Of a stretch of DNA of 36,797 nucleotides, positions 25,001 to 32,094 are shown piece by piece. The stretch's first letter is position 1. Every line of letters begins with the position of its first letter. Under the pieces are notes generated by a model. The model made no database searches. It worked only from the letters and a program-made list of their open reading frames with translations, and was not told where the DNA came from. This stretch comes from Barnesiella sp. Lineage in GTDB: Bacteria; Bacteroidota; Bacteroidia; Bacteroidales; Muribaculaceae. Where the stretch lies: positions 56,707 through 93,503 of the forward strand of contig JAAVEW010000015.1 in NCBI GenBank assembly GCA_014801075.1, in the 5' to 3' direction. The position numbers and the translations under genes are program-made.

Positions 25001-27062
25001 CGGCGAAATCGCCGCTCATGGTCCAGTCGTAGGTCTTGCCTGCGAGATTACCGCTCGCATTGAGGTGGCCGTTGATAAGCTCGTTGGCCGAGGTGACGGA
25101 GAGGTCGGCATTGCCGTCGCCGAGTTTGGCCGTCACTTTAAGGTCATGAATCGAGTTGCCGCGATAGCCTACGTCGATGGCATCGACGGCGGCATACATT
25201 GATGTGCGGCTGCTCATGGGGTTGAGACCGCGTCCGCGCGCCTCTATCTTGGCGGTGACATTCTCTATGCCCATGCCGGGGAGGAAGGTGCCGACGGGGA
25301 ATTTGTCGGCGTTGACTTTCACATCGTAGCCTTCGACGCGCGAGTTCCACTTGGCGTCGAGAGCGAGCTTGCCGGCACGTGTCAGCGCGCGCAGGTCGCC
25401 GTCAATCACGCCGTTGTCCATGTTGACCTCGCCCGCGAGACGGAGCGAAGGCAAGTGGGTGGTGCGACGCATCTTAGCGTCCATCAGTGCGGGTTTCAGG
25501 AAGTTGATATCCTCGAAGTTGCCATCAATATCGATGTGGCCGGAAGCGTGGTCGAAGTCGGTGACATCGGCCACCTGTCCCGAGAGCTTCACGTCGAAAT
25601 AATTGCGCATCGACACTTCGGCCTCCTCGAGACGGAGGTCGGCCAGCGTGCCGGCGAGGTCAACGTCAACCCCTATCTTGCGGTATTTCGGGAGCATATC
25701 CACGGTGGCTGCGAGGTCGGGGAAAGCGGTGGTGACGTCAATGGGGTCGATTTCGGCCTTTAGATTTACGGAGAGCGGGGGGGCATCGGCGGGTGTAAGG
25801 CCGTAAGTGGCATTGACATCGATGGTCGATGCGAGGGTGCGGAGCGCGAAGTCGCGCACGTCGATTTCGCTGCTGTTCATCTCAAAGAGGCCGGTGCCGT
25901 TGAGTTGCAGGCCGGAACGCTCCGTAGCATTGAGTCGGCGCAGGGGCACGCGCATGTTGGCGCCGCTGTTGTAGAGCGAGTCGACTTCGACGGTCAGACT
26001 TGTCACGTCGATATACTGCATGTCGAGACCGCGCTGCGGGACAGCTCCGGCGGTAGCATACAGCACTTTGCCTTTGTCGAGCAGCAGGTGGTTGATGTTG
26101 ATGGTAAAGGGCACTGACGCTGAGTCAGCCGCTACGGTGTCGGCGGGAACTGCCTGGGGCTGTTCGGGGGGAGTCAGCGTGCCGGTGATGTAGCGCGCAT
26201 CAATGCCGTTGATGAGCACGTCGGCCACGTTGACCGCTGACTTACCGAGGTCAATGGAGCCGTTGGCGAGCGTGAAGTTGTCGAGGCGCACGCCTATGCT
26301 GTCGCCCGTTTCGGGCATAGTGAGTTGAAAGTCAATGTCGGCGAGGGTTATCTTACGTCCTGCTATGCTCCACTCCACCGGGGCTGACGGGGGTGTGGGG
26401 GGCGTAGTGTCGTTGCGGAGCGCCACTTTGATATTGCCGCCGCGAAGCAACAGGTTGTCGAGGTCAACACTCTGTTTCTTGAGGGCGACGTCGGCGTTCA
26501 TCAGTTCGGCACTGTTGACACGGGCACGGATATAAGTCACCGAGTCGGGTGTGCCTGACTTGTAGTAAACATCGGAAAGGTCAACCTTGGAGACGTCGAC
26601 TTTGCCTGAAATAAGCGGCAACATCTTCACATCGACATTCGCCTCGCCTGCCATCAGCATGGTGTCACCCTTCTGATACACTTCGAGTCCGCGCACGTTG
26701 ACATCGAGAGGAAATCGCAGGCGGAAACGCTCCACCTTGACCGTCATTTCGTCGCTGTTTATCATATCGAGCACCTTCGGCACGAGCATATCCTGCACGA
26801 AAGGCATGTAAATCAGCACTATCAGCACTGCTACAAGCAGCAAAAGTGACACCAGTGTTATCCGGGTCACTCGCCATATCTTTCCCAACAGGCTGCGATG
26901 CTTCTTAGGTGCTTCCTGCTCCTGCTGAGGCTCTTGGGGAGTCTGCTCCTGCTGAGGCTCCTGAGCCTGCGGCGTCTCTATGCCTTGTTCTTTCTCTTCC
27001 AAAACGATAAACAGTTGAAATGTTGTAAAATAACCTGCTCCCGGCGCCCCGGCAAGCGGCAT
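22032..27062 (-). CDS. tamB: Translocation and assembly module protein TamB (AsmA-like, DUF490)
   Basis: Large periplasm-spanning protein thought to carry phospholipids or assist outer-membrane protein insertion together with TamA/TamL. It has 1676 residues. A hydrophilic Pro/Gln/Glu-rich N-terminus (about 25-60) precedes one membrane segment (ITLVSLLLLVAVLIVLIYM, about 71-90). A very long beta-rich AsmA-like body follows. The TamB C-terminal domain at about 1300-1640 includes GRLNITGGYVRYSPPLISEKMFDFQEGSYVALNGDISDP and DISFGVDQYERT. A Lys/Arg-rich tail closes it. The start is unsettled: ATG 27062, or TTG 27002 (beginning LEEKEQGIET), which would remove 20 residues unlike the rest. tamL overlaps its end. 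Confidence 0.92.
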   Translation of the reverse strand: MPLAGAPGAGYFTTFQLFIVLEEKEQGIETPQAQEPQQEQTPQEPQQEQEAPKKHRSLLGKIWRVTRITLVSLLLLVAVLIVLIYMPFVQDMLVPKVLDMINSDEMTVKVERFRLRFPLDVNVRGLEVYQKGDTMLMAGEANVDVKMLPLISGKVDVSKVDLSDVYYKSGTPDSVTYIRARVNSAELMNADVALKKQSVDLDNLLLRGGNIKVALRNDTTPPTPPSAPVEWSIAGRKITLADIDFQLTMPETGDSIGVRLDNFTLANGSIDLGKSAVNVADVLINGIDARYITGTLTPPEQPQAVPADTVAADSASVPFTININHLLLDKGKVLYATAGAVPQRGLDMQYIDVTSLTVEVDSLYNSGANMRVPLRRLNATERSGLQLNGTGLFEMNSSEIDVRDFALRTLASTIDVNATYGLTPADAPPLSVNLKAEIDPIDVTTAFPDLAATVDMLPKYRKIGVDVDLAGTLADLRLEEAEVSMRNYFDVKLSGQVADVTDFDHASGHIDIDGNFEDINFLKPALMDAKMRRTTHLPSLRLAGEVNMDNGVIDGDLRALTRAGKLALDAKWNSRVEGYDVKVNADKFPVGTFLPGMGIENVTAKIEARGRGLNPMSSRTSMYAAVDAIDVGYRGNSIHDLKVTAKLGDGNADLSVTSANELINGHLNASGNLAGKTYDWTMSGDFADIDLYRLGVMDTVSTVSTSFGGNLKMTPATHDIDAQLNISSVDARMGETHIAARDFNIGFLGTDSSSVANIDNEDMKIRFASPMLIDSVAQRFSSAMAMVGPMVEVRDINVDSLHKVLPVFTLTADAGQRNAVHDFLAASGTSFGHASLSASNDSIIRIYAVVDKLVTGSTRLDRLEFDANQQGNLLEYNLKVDNEPGTMDDFAHIAGKGYIGGDKVMMQLTQSNISDATGYKIGALVELSDSMLTLRLDPVDPVIGYKQWHVNPDNFISLNTRSFHIDANLLMENNDSRLRIYTEHDSEHGDDGHQESLNVDISEIQIADWISLSPYAPPMRGLLSANIALSMAPGTLNGEGTVTLADFTYNKKRVGTLDLSLDVTTSRSGAITANTGLQIDGREVMRANGALNDSTQREPFLLDFALTRFPLEIANPFLTGTATLAGYLSGDMDVTGSMAEPKFNGYLDFDSATAKVTMLGTTFEFSEEKIPVDSNVIRFDKYAIYGVNDNPLEIDGNIDMRSLSNISLDLKLSADNMQVVGAEKRGGSDVYGKAFISLDATARGNLNFINARAKITVKEGTNVTYVIPDASSQIESQSTGDMVHFVNFSDTTAINREDSVIQSGTMMNLTALLTVEQGTVLGVDLSATGQDRVQLVPNGTIDFTMNPLGDTGATGRLNITGGYVRYSPPLISEKMFDFQEGSYVALNGDISDPIIHITAVDVIKANVTAEGQNSRLVNFDVILKVDGSLNNMNVAFDLETDEDLTVRNELQSMSPEQRANQAMNLLLYSVYTGPGTKGSANLSGNPLYSFLSSQLNSWMANNVKGVDISFGVDQYERTLDGSQSTTTSYSYKVSKSFLDDRIKVIVGGNYSTDADANENLSQNLINDISIEYLLNKSGTMYVRLFRHTGYESILEGEVTQTGVGFVYKRKLRTLRNLFRKGRVPKNQLPQEGAVRVAGDVLRKLRKTDAANSDKGKNDDKQSNQPLNVKEDEKVSD
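26916..26960 (-). repeat. 18-bp direct repeat in the tamB N-terminal extension
   Basis: CTGCTCCTGCTGAGGCTC (plus strand) occurs exactly at 26916-26933 and 26943-26960, 27 bases apart and in frame. It encodes repeated Glu-Pro-Gln-Gln-Glu-Gln in the cytoplasmic part of TamB. Confidence 0.85.
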
Positions 27063-27296
27063 GACTTAATTGTAAACTCTCGTGCCGTCGCTCAATCCCT
27101 CGACGCGACATAATCGGCATCTGATATTACAACAACCTTAAGGCCGTTTAGTTCTATTTACAGATTGTTTGTTTATCTTAACATATACTCGGAGATGTAC
27201 CCCGAACGCTACCACTAATATATATATTTAACTTCTACCCTGAACATCTACTTCGGATAGTACGGGCTTCGCTTCAACATTGCCGGCGGGAGAACG
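27063..27296. other. Intergenic region between tamB and the epimerase gene; nothing firm seen
   Basis: These 234 bases are more AT-rich than the flanking genes and include an alternating TA run (about 27219-27228). I found no TAnnTTTG box on the minus strand for tamB and no credible open frame or strong hairpin. Confidence 0.5.
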
Positions 27297-28340
27297 CTAT
27301 TGGCGCTCCTCGCGCAGGGGATTGTCAGTGGAGCGAAACCACGCGATGAATTTACCTATCCCCTCGTGGAGCGAATGGCAGGGGTGATAACCGATTTCCT
27401 GCTCCAGATGCGTGGTGTCGGCATTGGTCTGATACACGTCGCCGGGCTGCATGGGGAGGAATGTTTTCTGCGCCTCGCAACCCATGGCCTGCTCTATTTC
27501 CGAGATAAAGTCCATGAGTTTCACGGGGTTGGAGCAACCGATATTGTAGACACGCGCCGGCACTTTGCCCTCCTCGCAGGCGGGCGGGGTGTCGATTACC
27601 TTGATAGTGCCGTTGACTATATCGTCGATATAAGTGAAGTCGCGTATCATGTCGCCGTTGTTGAACACCTTGATAGGCTCGCCGCGGTCAATGGCTGTGG
27701 CAAAGAGCATGGGCGACATGTCGGGACGCCCCCACGGACCGTAGACGGTGAAGTAGCGGAGACCGGTCACCTTTATGCCATACAACTTGCTGTAAGCGTG
27801 GGCCATAACTTCGTTTGACTTCTTGGTGGCGGCGTAGAGGCTCACGGGGTTGTCCACCTTGTCGTCCTCCGAGAAGGGCACCTTGTCGTTGGCACCGTAG
27901 ACCGACGACGAGGAGGCATACACCAGGTAGCCGACATTGAAGTTGCGGCACGCTTCAAGAATATTGAGGAAGCCTACCAGATTGCTCTGCAAGTAGGCAT
28001 AAGGGTTTGTGATGGAATATCTTACACCGGCCTGAGCGGCGAGGTTGACCACAGTGTCGAAGCCTTCGCGGGCAAAGAGCGAGTCGAGCCCGTGCTTATC
28101 GTCGATGGCCAGACGCACGAAGCGGCAGTCGGCATACAGACTGCTGCGCAGCTCGTCGCCCCACTTCACTCCGTCAGCACCCACGGCGAATCCCGCATTG
28201 CGCAGGCGGCCAAGTTTAAGGCGCACGTCGTAGTAATCATTTATATTGTCGATACCGACCACGCTGTCGCCACGCTCGGCGAGCAGCATCATCAGTCGGG
28301 AACCTATAAATCCGGCAGCGCCGGTAACAAGTATTTTCAT
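27297..28340 (-). CDS. UDP-glucuronate 4-epimerase-like NAD-dependent epimerase
   Basis: Short-chain dehydrogenase (extended type) of 347 residues that probably interconverts UDP-glucuronate and UDP-galacturonate. The nucleotide site GAAGFIG is at 7-13. Catalytic residues are Ser144-146 in YASSSSVYG, with Tyr169 and Lys173 in YAATK. The segment ADGVKWGDELRSSLYADCRFVRLAIDD (about 55-81), typical of the bacterial GalA-forming epimerases (LpsL/Cap1J type), is present, as are LRYFTVYGPWGRPDMSP and RDFTYIDDIV. Its likely substrate would come from the UDP-glucose dehydrogenase at the other end of this cluster, which supports the function. ATG at 28340. Confidence 0.88.
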   Translation of the reverse strand: MKILVTGAAGFIGSRLMMLLAERGDSVVGIDNINDYYDVRLKLGRLRNAGFAVGADGVKWGDELRSSLYADCRFVRLAIDDKHGLDSLFAREGFDTVVNLAAQAGVRYSITNPYAYLQSNLVGFLNILEACRNFNVGYLVYASSSSVYGANDKVPFSEDDKVDNPVSLYAATKKSNEVMAHAYSKLYGIKVTGLRYFTVYGPWGRPDMSPMLFATAIDRGEPIKVFNNGDMIRDFTYIDDIVNGTIKVIDTPPACEEGKVPARVYNIGCSNPVKLMDFISEIEQAMGCEAQKTFLPMQPGDVYQTNADTTHLEQEIGYHPCHSLHEGIGKFIAWFRSTDNPLREERQ

Positions 28341-28397
28341 CGTTTACCTTTTTTCTTATTGTTAAGTACAAGCAGAACCTGAATCTGATACTTTAAA

Positions 28398-29498
28398 CTA
28401 CTGCTTATTGTTCAAAACTTCCTCATATACCTTCACCGTGGCCCGCGCGATGTTGTCCCAGTTGTAGTCGGTGAGGTCATAGGTGCGCGGAGTAGCGCGG
28501 CGTGACAGTTTGCGGTCGATGGCCGCAGCGAGTGCGTCGACGTCGCCCACGGGGAAAAAGTCGTCGGCTTCAAGCTCCTTGAGCGTATTGGCGGGAATAT
28601 CGCTGACGAGCACGTCGAGGCGGTAGCTCATCGCCTCAAGCAGCGCAATCGGCAACCCCTCGTGGTAGGAAGGCAACACGAACAGAGCGGCGTTGTGGCA
28701 GAGTTGATTGAGCTTCTCACCCTTGATATAGCCCGTAAAGATGACTCCGACCTCAGCCCCGGTGCGCTTCAACTGCTCGCTGTAGCTGTCGGGATGGTCG
28801 CTGTCGCCTGCGATAACGAGCTTCATATCAGTGCGTCCCAGTCGTCGCCATGCCTCGATAAGGTCGTGGAAACCTTTCTCCTTGACAAAGCGGCCCACTG
28901 CCAGCACATACTCTCCGGGCTTCAGTCCGAGTGATTTGATATAATCGGTTGATGTGGATTCGGCGGGGGTGTTCACTCCATTGTAAATCAAGTCGGTATC
29001 ATTGCGGCCATACTTGTTGCGGAGGATATCGGCAATCACTTGCGAAATGACAATGACGCGGTTGGAGTAACGGGTGCCGAATCGTTCGCCCGTAGTAAGC
29101 ACCATCTTGGCCAAGCGTCCCCACTTGCCGCGGTCGTAGTCGGGACCGTGGTTGGTACTCACTACCTTCATGCCGAGCATACGGCCGAAGGGTACCATTA
29201 TCGAAGGACCGATAGCGTGGACATGGAGTACATCGGCATGCAGCCTCTTAGCCTTGACTACGGCTAAAAAGGTGTGGACAATAGCCTCAAAGCTCTTCTT
29301 GCGCGGAGCATATATGTCGCTGATATGCACCCCTTTGTATTCATCAACGCGGTTGTTGTCAGTAACGTAGCACGAGCGGCGGAGCACAGTCACGTCATGC
29401 CCCATGGCCGCAATGCGCGGATACAGGTTCTCGCAATGCGTCTCTACGCCTCCCGATATGTCGGGAATGCCACGTGTGCCTGTCACTACGATTTTCAT
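28398..29498 (-). CDS. Glycosyltransferase, GT4 family (GT-B fold)
   Basis: A 366-residue retaining glycosyltransferase. The N-terminal Rossmann half starts IVVTGTRGIPDISGGVETHCENLYPRIA, with the Gly-rich acceptor loop. The C-terminal half has LAVGRFVKEKGFHDLIEAWRRL and the GT4 donor-site motif PSYHEGLPIALLEAM (E-x7-E). It has no signal or membrane segment and would act at the cytoplasmic membrane face on a lipid-linked glycan. Its 5' end overlaps the stop of the upstream glycosyltransferase by four bases (ATGA), a sign of coupling. The sugar transferred is unknown; given the neighbours, a uronic acid is possible. Confidence 0.92.
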   Translation of the reverse strand: MKIVVTGTRGIPDISGGVETHCENLYPRIAAMGHDVTVLRRSCYVTDNNRVDEYKGVHISDIYAPRKKSFEAIVHTFLAVVKAKRLHADVLHVHAIGPSIMVPFGRMLGMKVVSTNHGPDYDRGKWGRLAKMVLTTGERFGTRYSNRVIVISQVIADILRNKYGRNDTDLIYNGVNTPAESTSTDYIKSLGLKPGEYVLAVGRFVKEKGFHDLIEAWRRLGRTDMKLVIAGDSDHPDSYSEQLKRTGAEVGVIFTGYIKGEKLNQLCHNAALFVLPSYHEGLPIALLEAMSYRLDVLVSDIPANTLKELEADDFFPVGDVDALAAAIDRKLSRRATPRTYDLTDYNWDNIARATVKVYEEVLNNKQ

Positions 29499-30556
29499 CG
29501 GTTCAATATTTTGGTTATCAAATCATTATATCGTTCGGCAAAAATCTCTTTGTTATAACCGCTCTCCAGTATCTCCTTGCTGCGGCGGCCCATGTCGCGG
29601 CGCAGCGCGGGGTCGGCGGCAAGCGCGGCAATATGTTGCGCCATCCGGCCGTAATCGCCGGCAGCGGTGATGAAGCCGTTCTCGCCATCTTTCACAAGCA
29701 GCTCATTGTCACCCACTTTGGTGGCTATGACAGGCATGTCGGCGTTCATCGCCTCCATGATTGAATTGCTCGTTCCCTCGAATATCGAGGAGGAGATGTA
29801 AATGTCGGCGTCGCGGAGCTCGGCCGCTATGCGGTCGGAGTTGATGAGAATGCGGGTACGGTCGGCTATCCCCTCCTCCTCCACGAGGCGGCGCACCGTA
29901 TCCTCCAGTTCGCCGTAACCGATGATGGTGAATCGCAGTCGGGGCGCTGTGCGGGCTGCGAGGGCGAAGGCCTTGATGGCTGTGGGATAATCCTTTTGCT
30001 CCACGAAGCGGCCCACGGTGATGACATTGACCGTATCGCGCACGGGGCGCTCGGCGTAAGCGTCAATAGGGTCGAGACAGTTGGGTATCATTACAATACG
30101 GCTGCTGCGGAAACCAGTGCGGCCGAAATGGCGGCGGCCCGACTCGCAGTTGCACACCGAGGCGGCGGCGCCGAAGCGGTTGAGAAGAGCATCGGCAACG
30201 TGCTTGGTGAGCGGTAATCGGCTGTTGCGCAGACCTGTAACCACTTTGGTCGAGGTGCCGCGCGCAGCCCTGACGGTGTAGTAATTGGCAGCCGTCAGGT
30301 AAGAGAATATAATGTCGGGGGCTGCGGTCTTGACATACCTGCGGTACTGTTCAAGCCGCTGCTTGCGGTCGCCGGAATATTTCTCGACCTTGACCTGAGG
30401 GAGGAGCATGTCGAAATATTTGTCAGAGACCTTATCGGCATTAAGTATTATAAATGTGACATCATGACGGGCCACCAAAGCGTTGGCAAGCAGGATGGCC
30501 TGCTTCTCCGCTCCGCCGCTCGTCAGGTTTTTCACACAAATTCCTATCTTTGACAT
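29495..30556 (-). CDS. Glycosyltransferase, GT4 family (second)
   Basis: A 353-residue GT-B fold glycosyltransferase. It begins MSKIGICVKNLTSGGAEKQAILLANAL, the GGAE loop typical of GT4 enzymes. The central VITVGRFVEQKDYPTAIKAFALAA and donor-site ISSSIFEGTSNSIMEAMNADMPVIATKVG (E-x7-E) are intact, and DNELLVKDGENGFI is usual. ATG at 30556 is preferred to the TTG one codon upstream. It shares four bases with the next glycosyltransferase gene and lies 128 bases after the UDP-glucose dehydrogenase. Acceptor and sugar are unknown. No sugar-lipid initiating transferase, flippase or polymerase is present in the window. Confidence 0.92.
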   Translation of the reverse strand: MSKIGICVKNLTSGGAEKQAILLANALVARHDVTFIILNADKVSDKYFDMLLPQVKVEKYSGDRKQRLEQYRRYVKTAAPDIIFSYLTAANYYTVRAARGTSTKVVTGLRNSRLPLTKHVADALLNRFGAAASVCNCESGRRHFGRTGFRSSRIVMIPNCLDPIDAYAERPVRDTVNVITVGRFVEQKDYPTAIKAFALAARTAPRLRFTIIGYGELEDTVRRLVEEEGIADRTRILINSDRIAAELRDADIYISSSIFEGTSNSIMEAMNADMPVIATKVGDNELLVKDGENGFITAAGDYGRMAQHIAALAADPALRRDMGRRSKEILESGYNKEIFAERYNDLITKILNR

Positions 30557-30654
30557 CAAAATTCAGTAAATGAGAAGAACGTTTTGTCAGAATTGAAAGG
30601 TAGCGCGCCGCAACGCGCCGAAGTCTTTTAATCCTGTCTGCCGGCTTAATAACC

Positions 30655-30685
30655 GAAAGGTAATAACTTCATGTTATCGCCTTTC
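30655..30685 (-). terminator. Imperfect hairpin after the UDP-glucose dehydrogenase gene
   Basis: GAAAGGTAATAAC (30655-30667) and GTTATCGCCTTTC (30673-30685) pair at 11 of 13 positions with a 5-base loop, directly after the stop codon. There is no T run. It may be a weak terminator or an attenuator reducing glycosyltransferase transcription. Confidence 0.45.
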
Positions 30686-30687
30686 AA

Positions 30688-32007
30688 TCAGCGACCTATG
30701 CAGTGATACACAAAGCCCTGCTGCGCAAGCTCCGCGGGGTCGTAGATGTTGCGGCCGTCGAGCACGAGCGGACGGCGCATGGCGTGGCTGACCACGCCCC
30801 ACGACGGGAGTCGGAACTGCTTCCACTCGGTGAGCAGCATCAGCGCGTCGGCATCGAGCACTGCGTCATACATATCCTTGGCATACTTCACCTTATCGCC
30901 AACGCGACGACGACATTCGCCCATCGCAACGGGGTCATACACAACAACTTCAGCACCTGCCGCAGTCAGTCGGTCTATGATGACGAGAGCGGTTGCCTCG
31001 CGCATGTCGTCGGTCTCCGGTTTGAAGGCCAGTCCCCAGAGTGCTATACGTTTGCCTTTGAGGGCTTCCTCGCCGCCAAGCTCCTTGACGAGCTTGTCGT
31101 AGAGAATGCTCTTCTGGCGCTCGTTGACCTCCTCGACCGCTTTGAGCACGCGCATGTCGTAGCCGTTGCGCTCGGCCGTCTTGATTAACGCCTTGACATC
31201 CTTGGGGAAGCATGAACCGCCGTAGCCGCAGCCGGGATAAAGGAACTTTGAGCCGATGCGCACATCGGCACCGATGCCCTTGCGCACCATATTGACGTCG
31301 GCCCCCACTATCTCGCAGAGGTTGGCAATATCGTTCATGAACGATATGCGGGTTGCAAGCATCGAGTTGGCTGCGTATTTTATCATCTCGGCCGAGGGTA
31401 TGTCGGTGAAAATGATGCGGTTGTTGGTGAGCATGAACGGGTGGTAGAGTTTGCTCATGAGGCGGCGTGCGCGCTCCGAGTCAACGCCTATGACCACTCG
31501 GTCGGGACTCATGAAATCCTTGATGGCCGCACCCTCCTTAAGAAATTCGGGGTTGGAAGCCACGTCAAATTCCACAGCCTCGCCGCGGGCCTCAAGCTCC
31601 TCGGCGATAGCGTCACGCACCTTGCGGGCAGTGCCTACGGGCACTGTCGACTTGGTGACCAATATGGTGTATTTCTTGATGTTACAGCCAAATTCACGCG
31701 CCACGTTAAGCACATATTGCAGGTCGGCCGAGCCGTCCTCGTCGGGGGGTGTACCCACAGCGCTGAACACGATGTCGACATCGTCGAGACAATCGGCAAG
31801 CGCGGTGCTGAATTTCAACCGGCCTTCAGCCACATTTCGTTTCACCATTTCGTCAAGACCGGGTTCGTAAATCGGGATAATACCTGCCTTGAGTCTTTCA
31901 ATCTTAGCGGTATCTATGTCGACACATGTCACGTTGACACCCATCTCGGCAAAACATGTGCCTGAAACGAGTCCTACGTATCCGGTTCCTACAACTGCTA
32001 TATTCAT
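30688..32007 (-). CDS. ugd: UDP-glucose 6-dehydrogenase
   Basis: Oxidises UDP-glucose to UDP-glucuronate with two NAD. From ATG 32007 the protein is 439 residues, normal for the family. It begins MNIAVVGTGYVGLVSGTCFAEMG (Rossmann GxGYVG), followed by GTPPDEDGSADL. The catalytic Cys is C266 in YPGCGYGGSCFPKD, with the substrate-binding VASNPEFLKEGAAIKDF and GLAFKPETDDMREA segments. The frame extends upstream to 32082, but those 25 residues are unlike the family and are rejected. Its product would feed the epimerase at 27297-28340. It lies 88 bases after rnr on the same strand, with a hairpin between. Confidence 0.96.
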   Translation of the reverse strand: MNIAVVGTGYVGLVSGTCFAEMGVNVTCVDIDTAKIERLKAGIIPIYEPGLDEMVKRNVAEGRLKFSTALADCLDDVDIVFSAVGTPPDEDGSADLQYVLNVAREFGCNIKKYTILVTKSTVPVGTARKVRDAIAEELEARGEAVEFDVASNPEFLKEGAAIKDFMSPDRVVIGVDSERARRLMSKLYHPFMLTNNRIIFTDIPSAEMIKYAANSMLATRISFMNDIANLCEIVGADVNMVRKGIGADVRIGSKFLYPGCGYGGSCFPKDVKALIKTAERNGYDMRVLKAVEEVNERQKSILYDKLVKELGGEEALKGKRIALWGLAFKPETDDMREATALVIIDRLTAAGAEVVVYDPVAMGECRRRVGDKVKYAKDMYDAVLDADALMLLTEWKQFRLPSWGVVSHAMRRPLVLDGRNIYDPAELAQQGFVYHCIGR

Positions 32008-32055
32008 AGTGCTTAATGTGATGATTCTGAAAGATATATTTCTTATAACGGTTGA

Positions 32056-32073
32056 GCCGGAGGGTACTCCGGC
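32056..32073 (-). terminator. Hairpin between rnr and the UDP-glucose dehydrogenase gene
   Basis: GCCGGAG (32056-32062) and CTCCGGC (32067-32073) form a perfect 7-bp stem with a 4-base loop, 22 bases after the rnr stop. There is no T tract, so termination is plausible but unproven. Confidence 0.45.
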
Positions 32074-32094
32074 CCGATGCACCGGCAGTAGTGT

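Noticed and set aside
27185-27290. Two short stretches resembling Tyr-Pro-Glu codon repeats
   Set aside because: Similarity is only a few codons, frames are stopped by TAA, and no start or extended match is present.
32008-32082. 25-residue N-terminal extension of UDP-glucose dehydrogenase
   Set aside because: The Rossmann fold begins exactly at MNIAVVGTGYVG (ATG 32007), and a hairpin lies inside the supposed extension.
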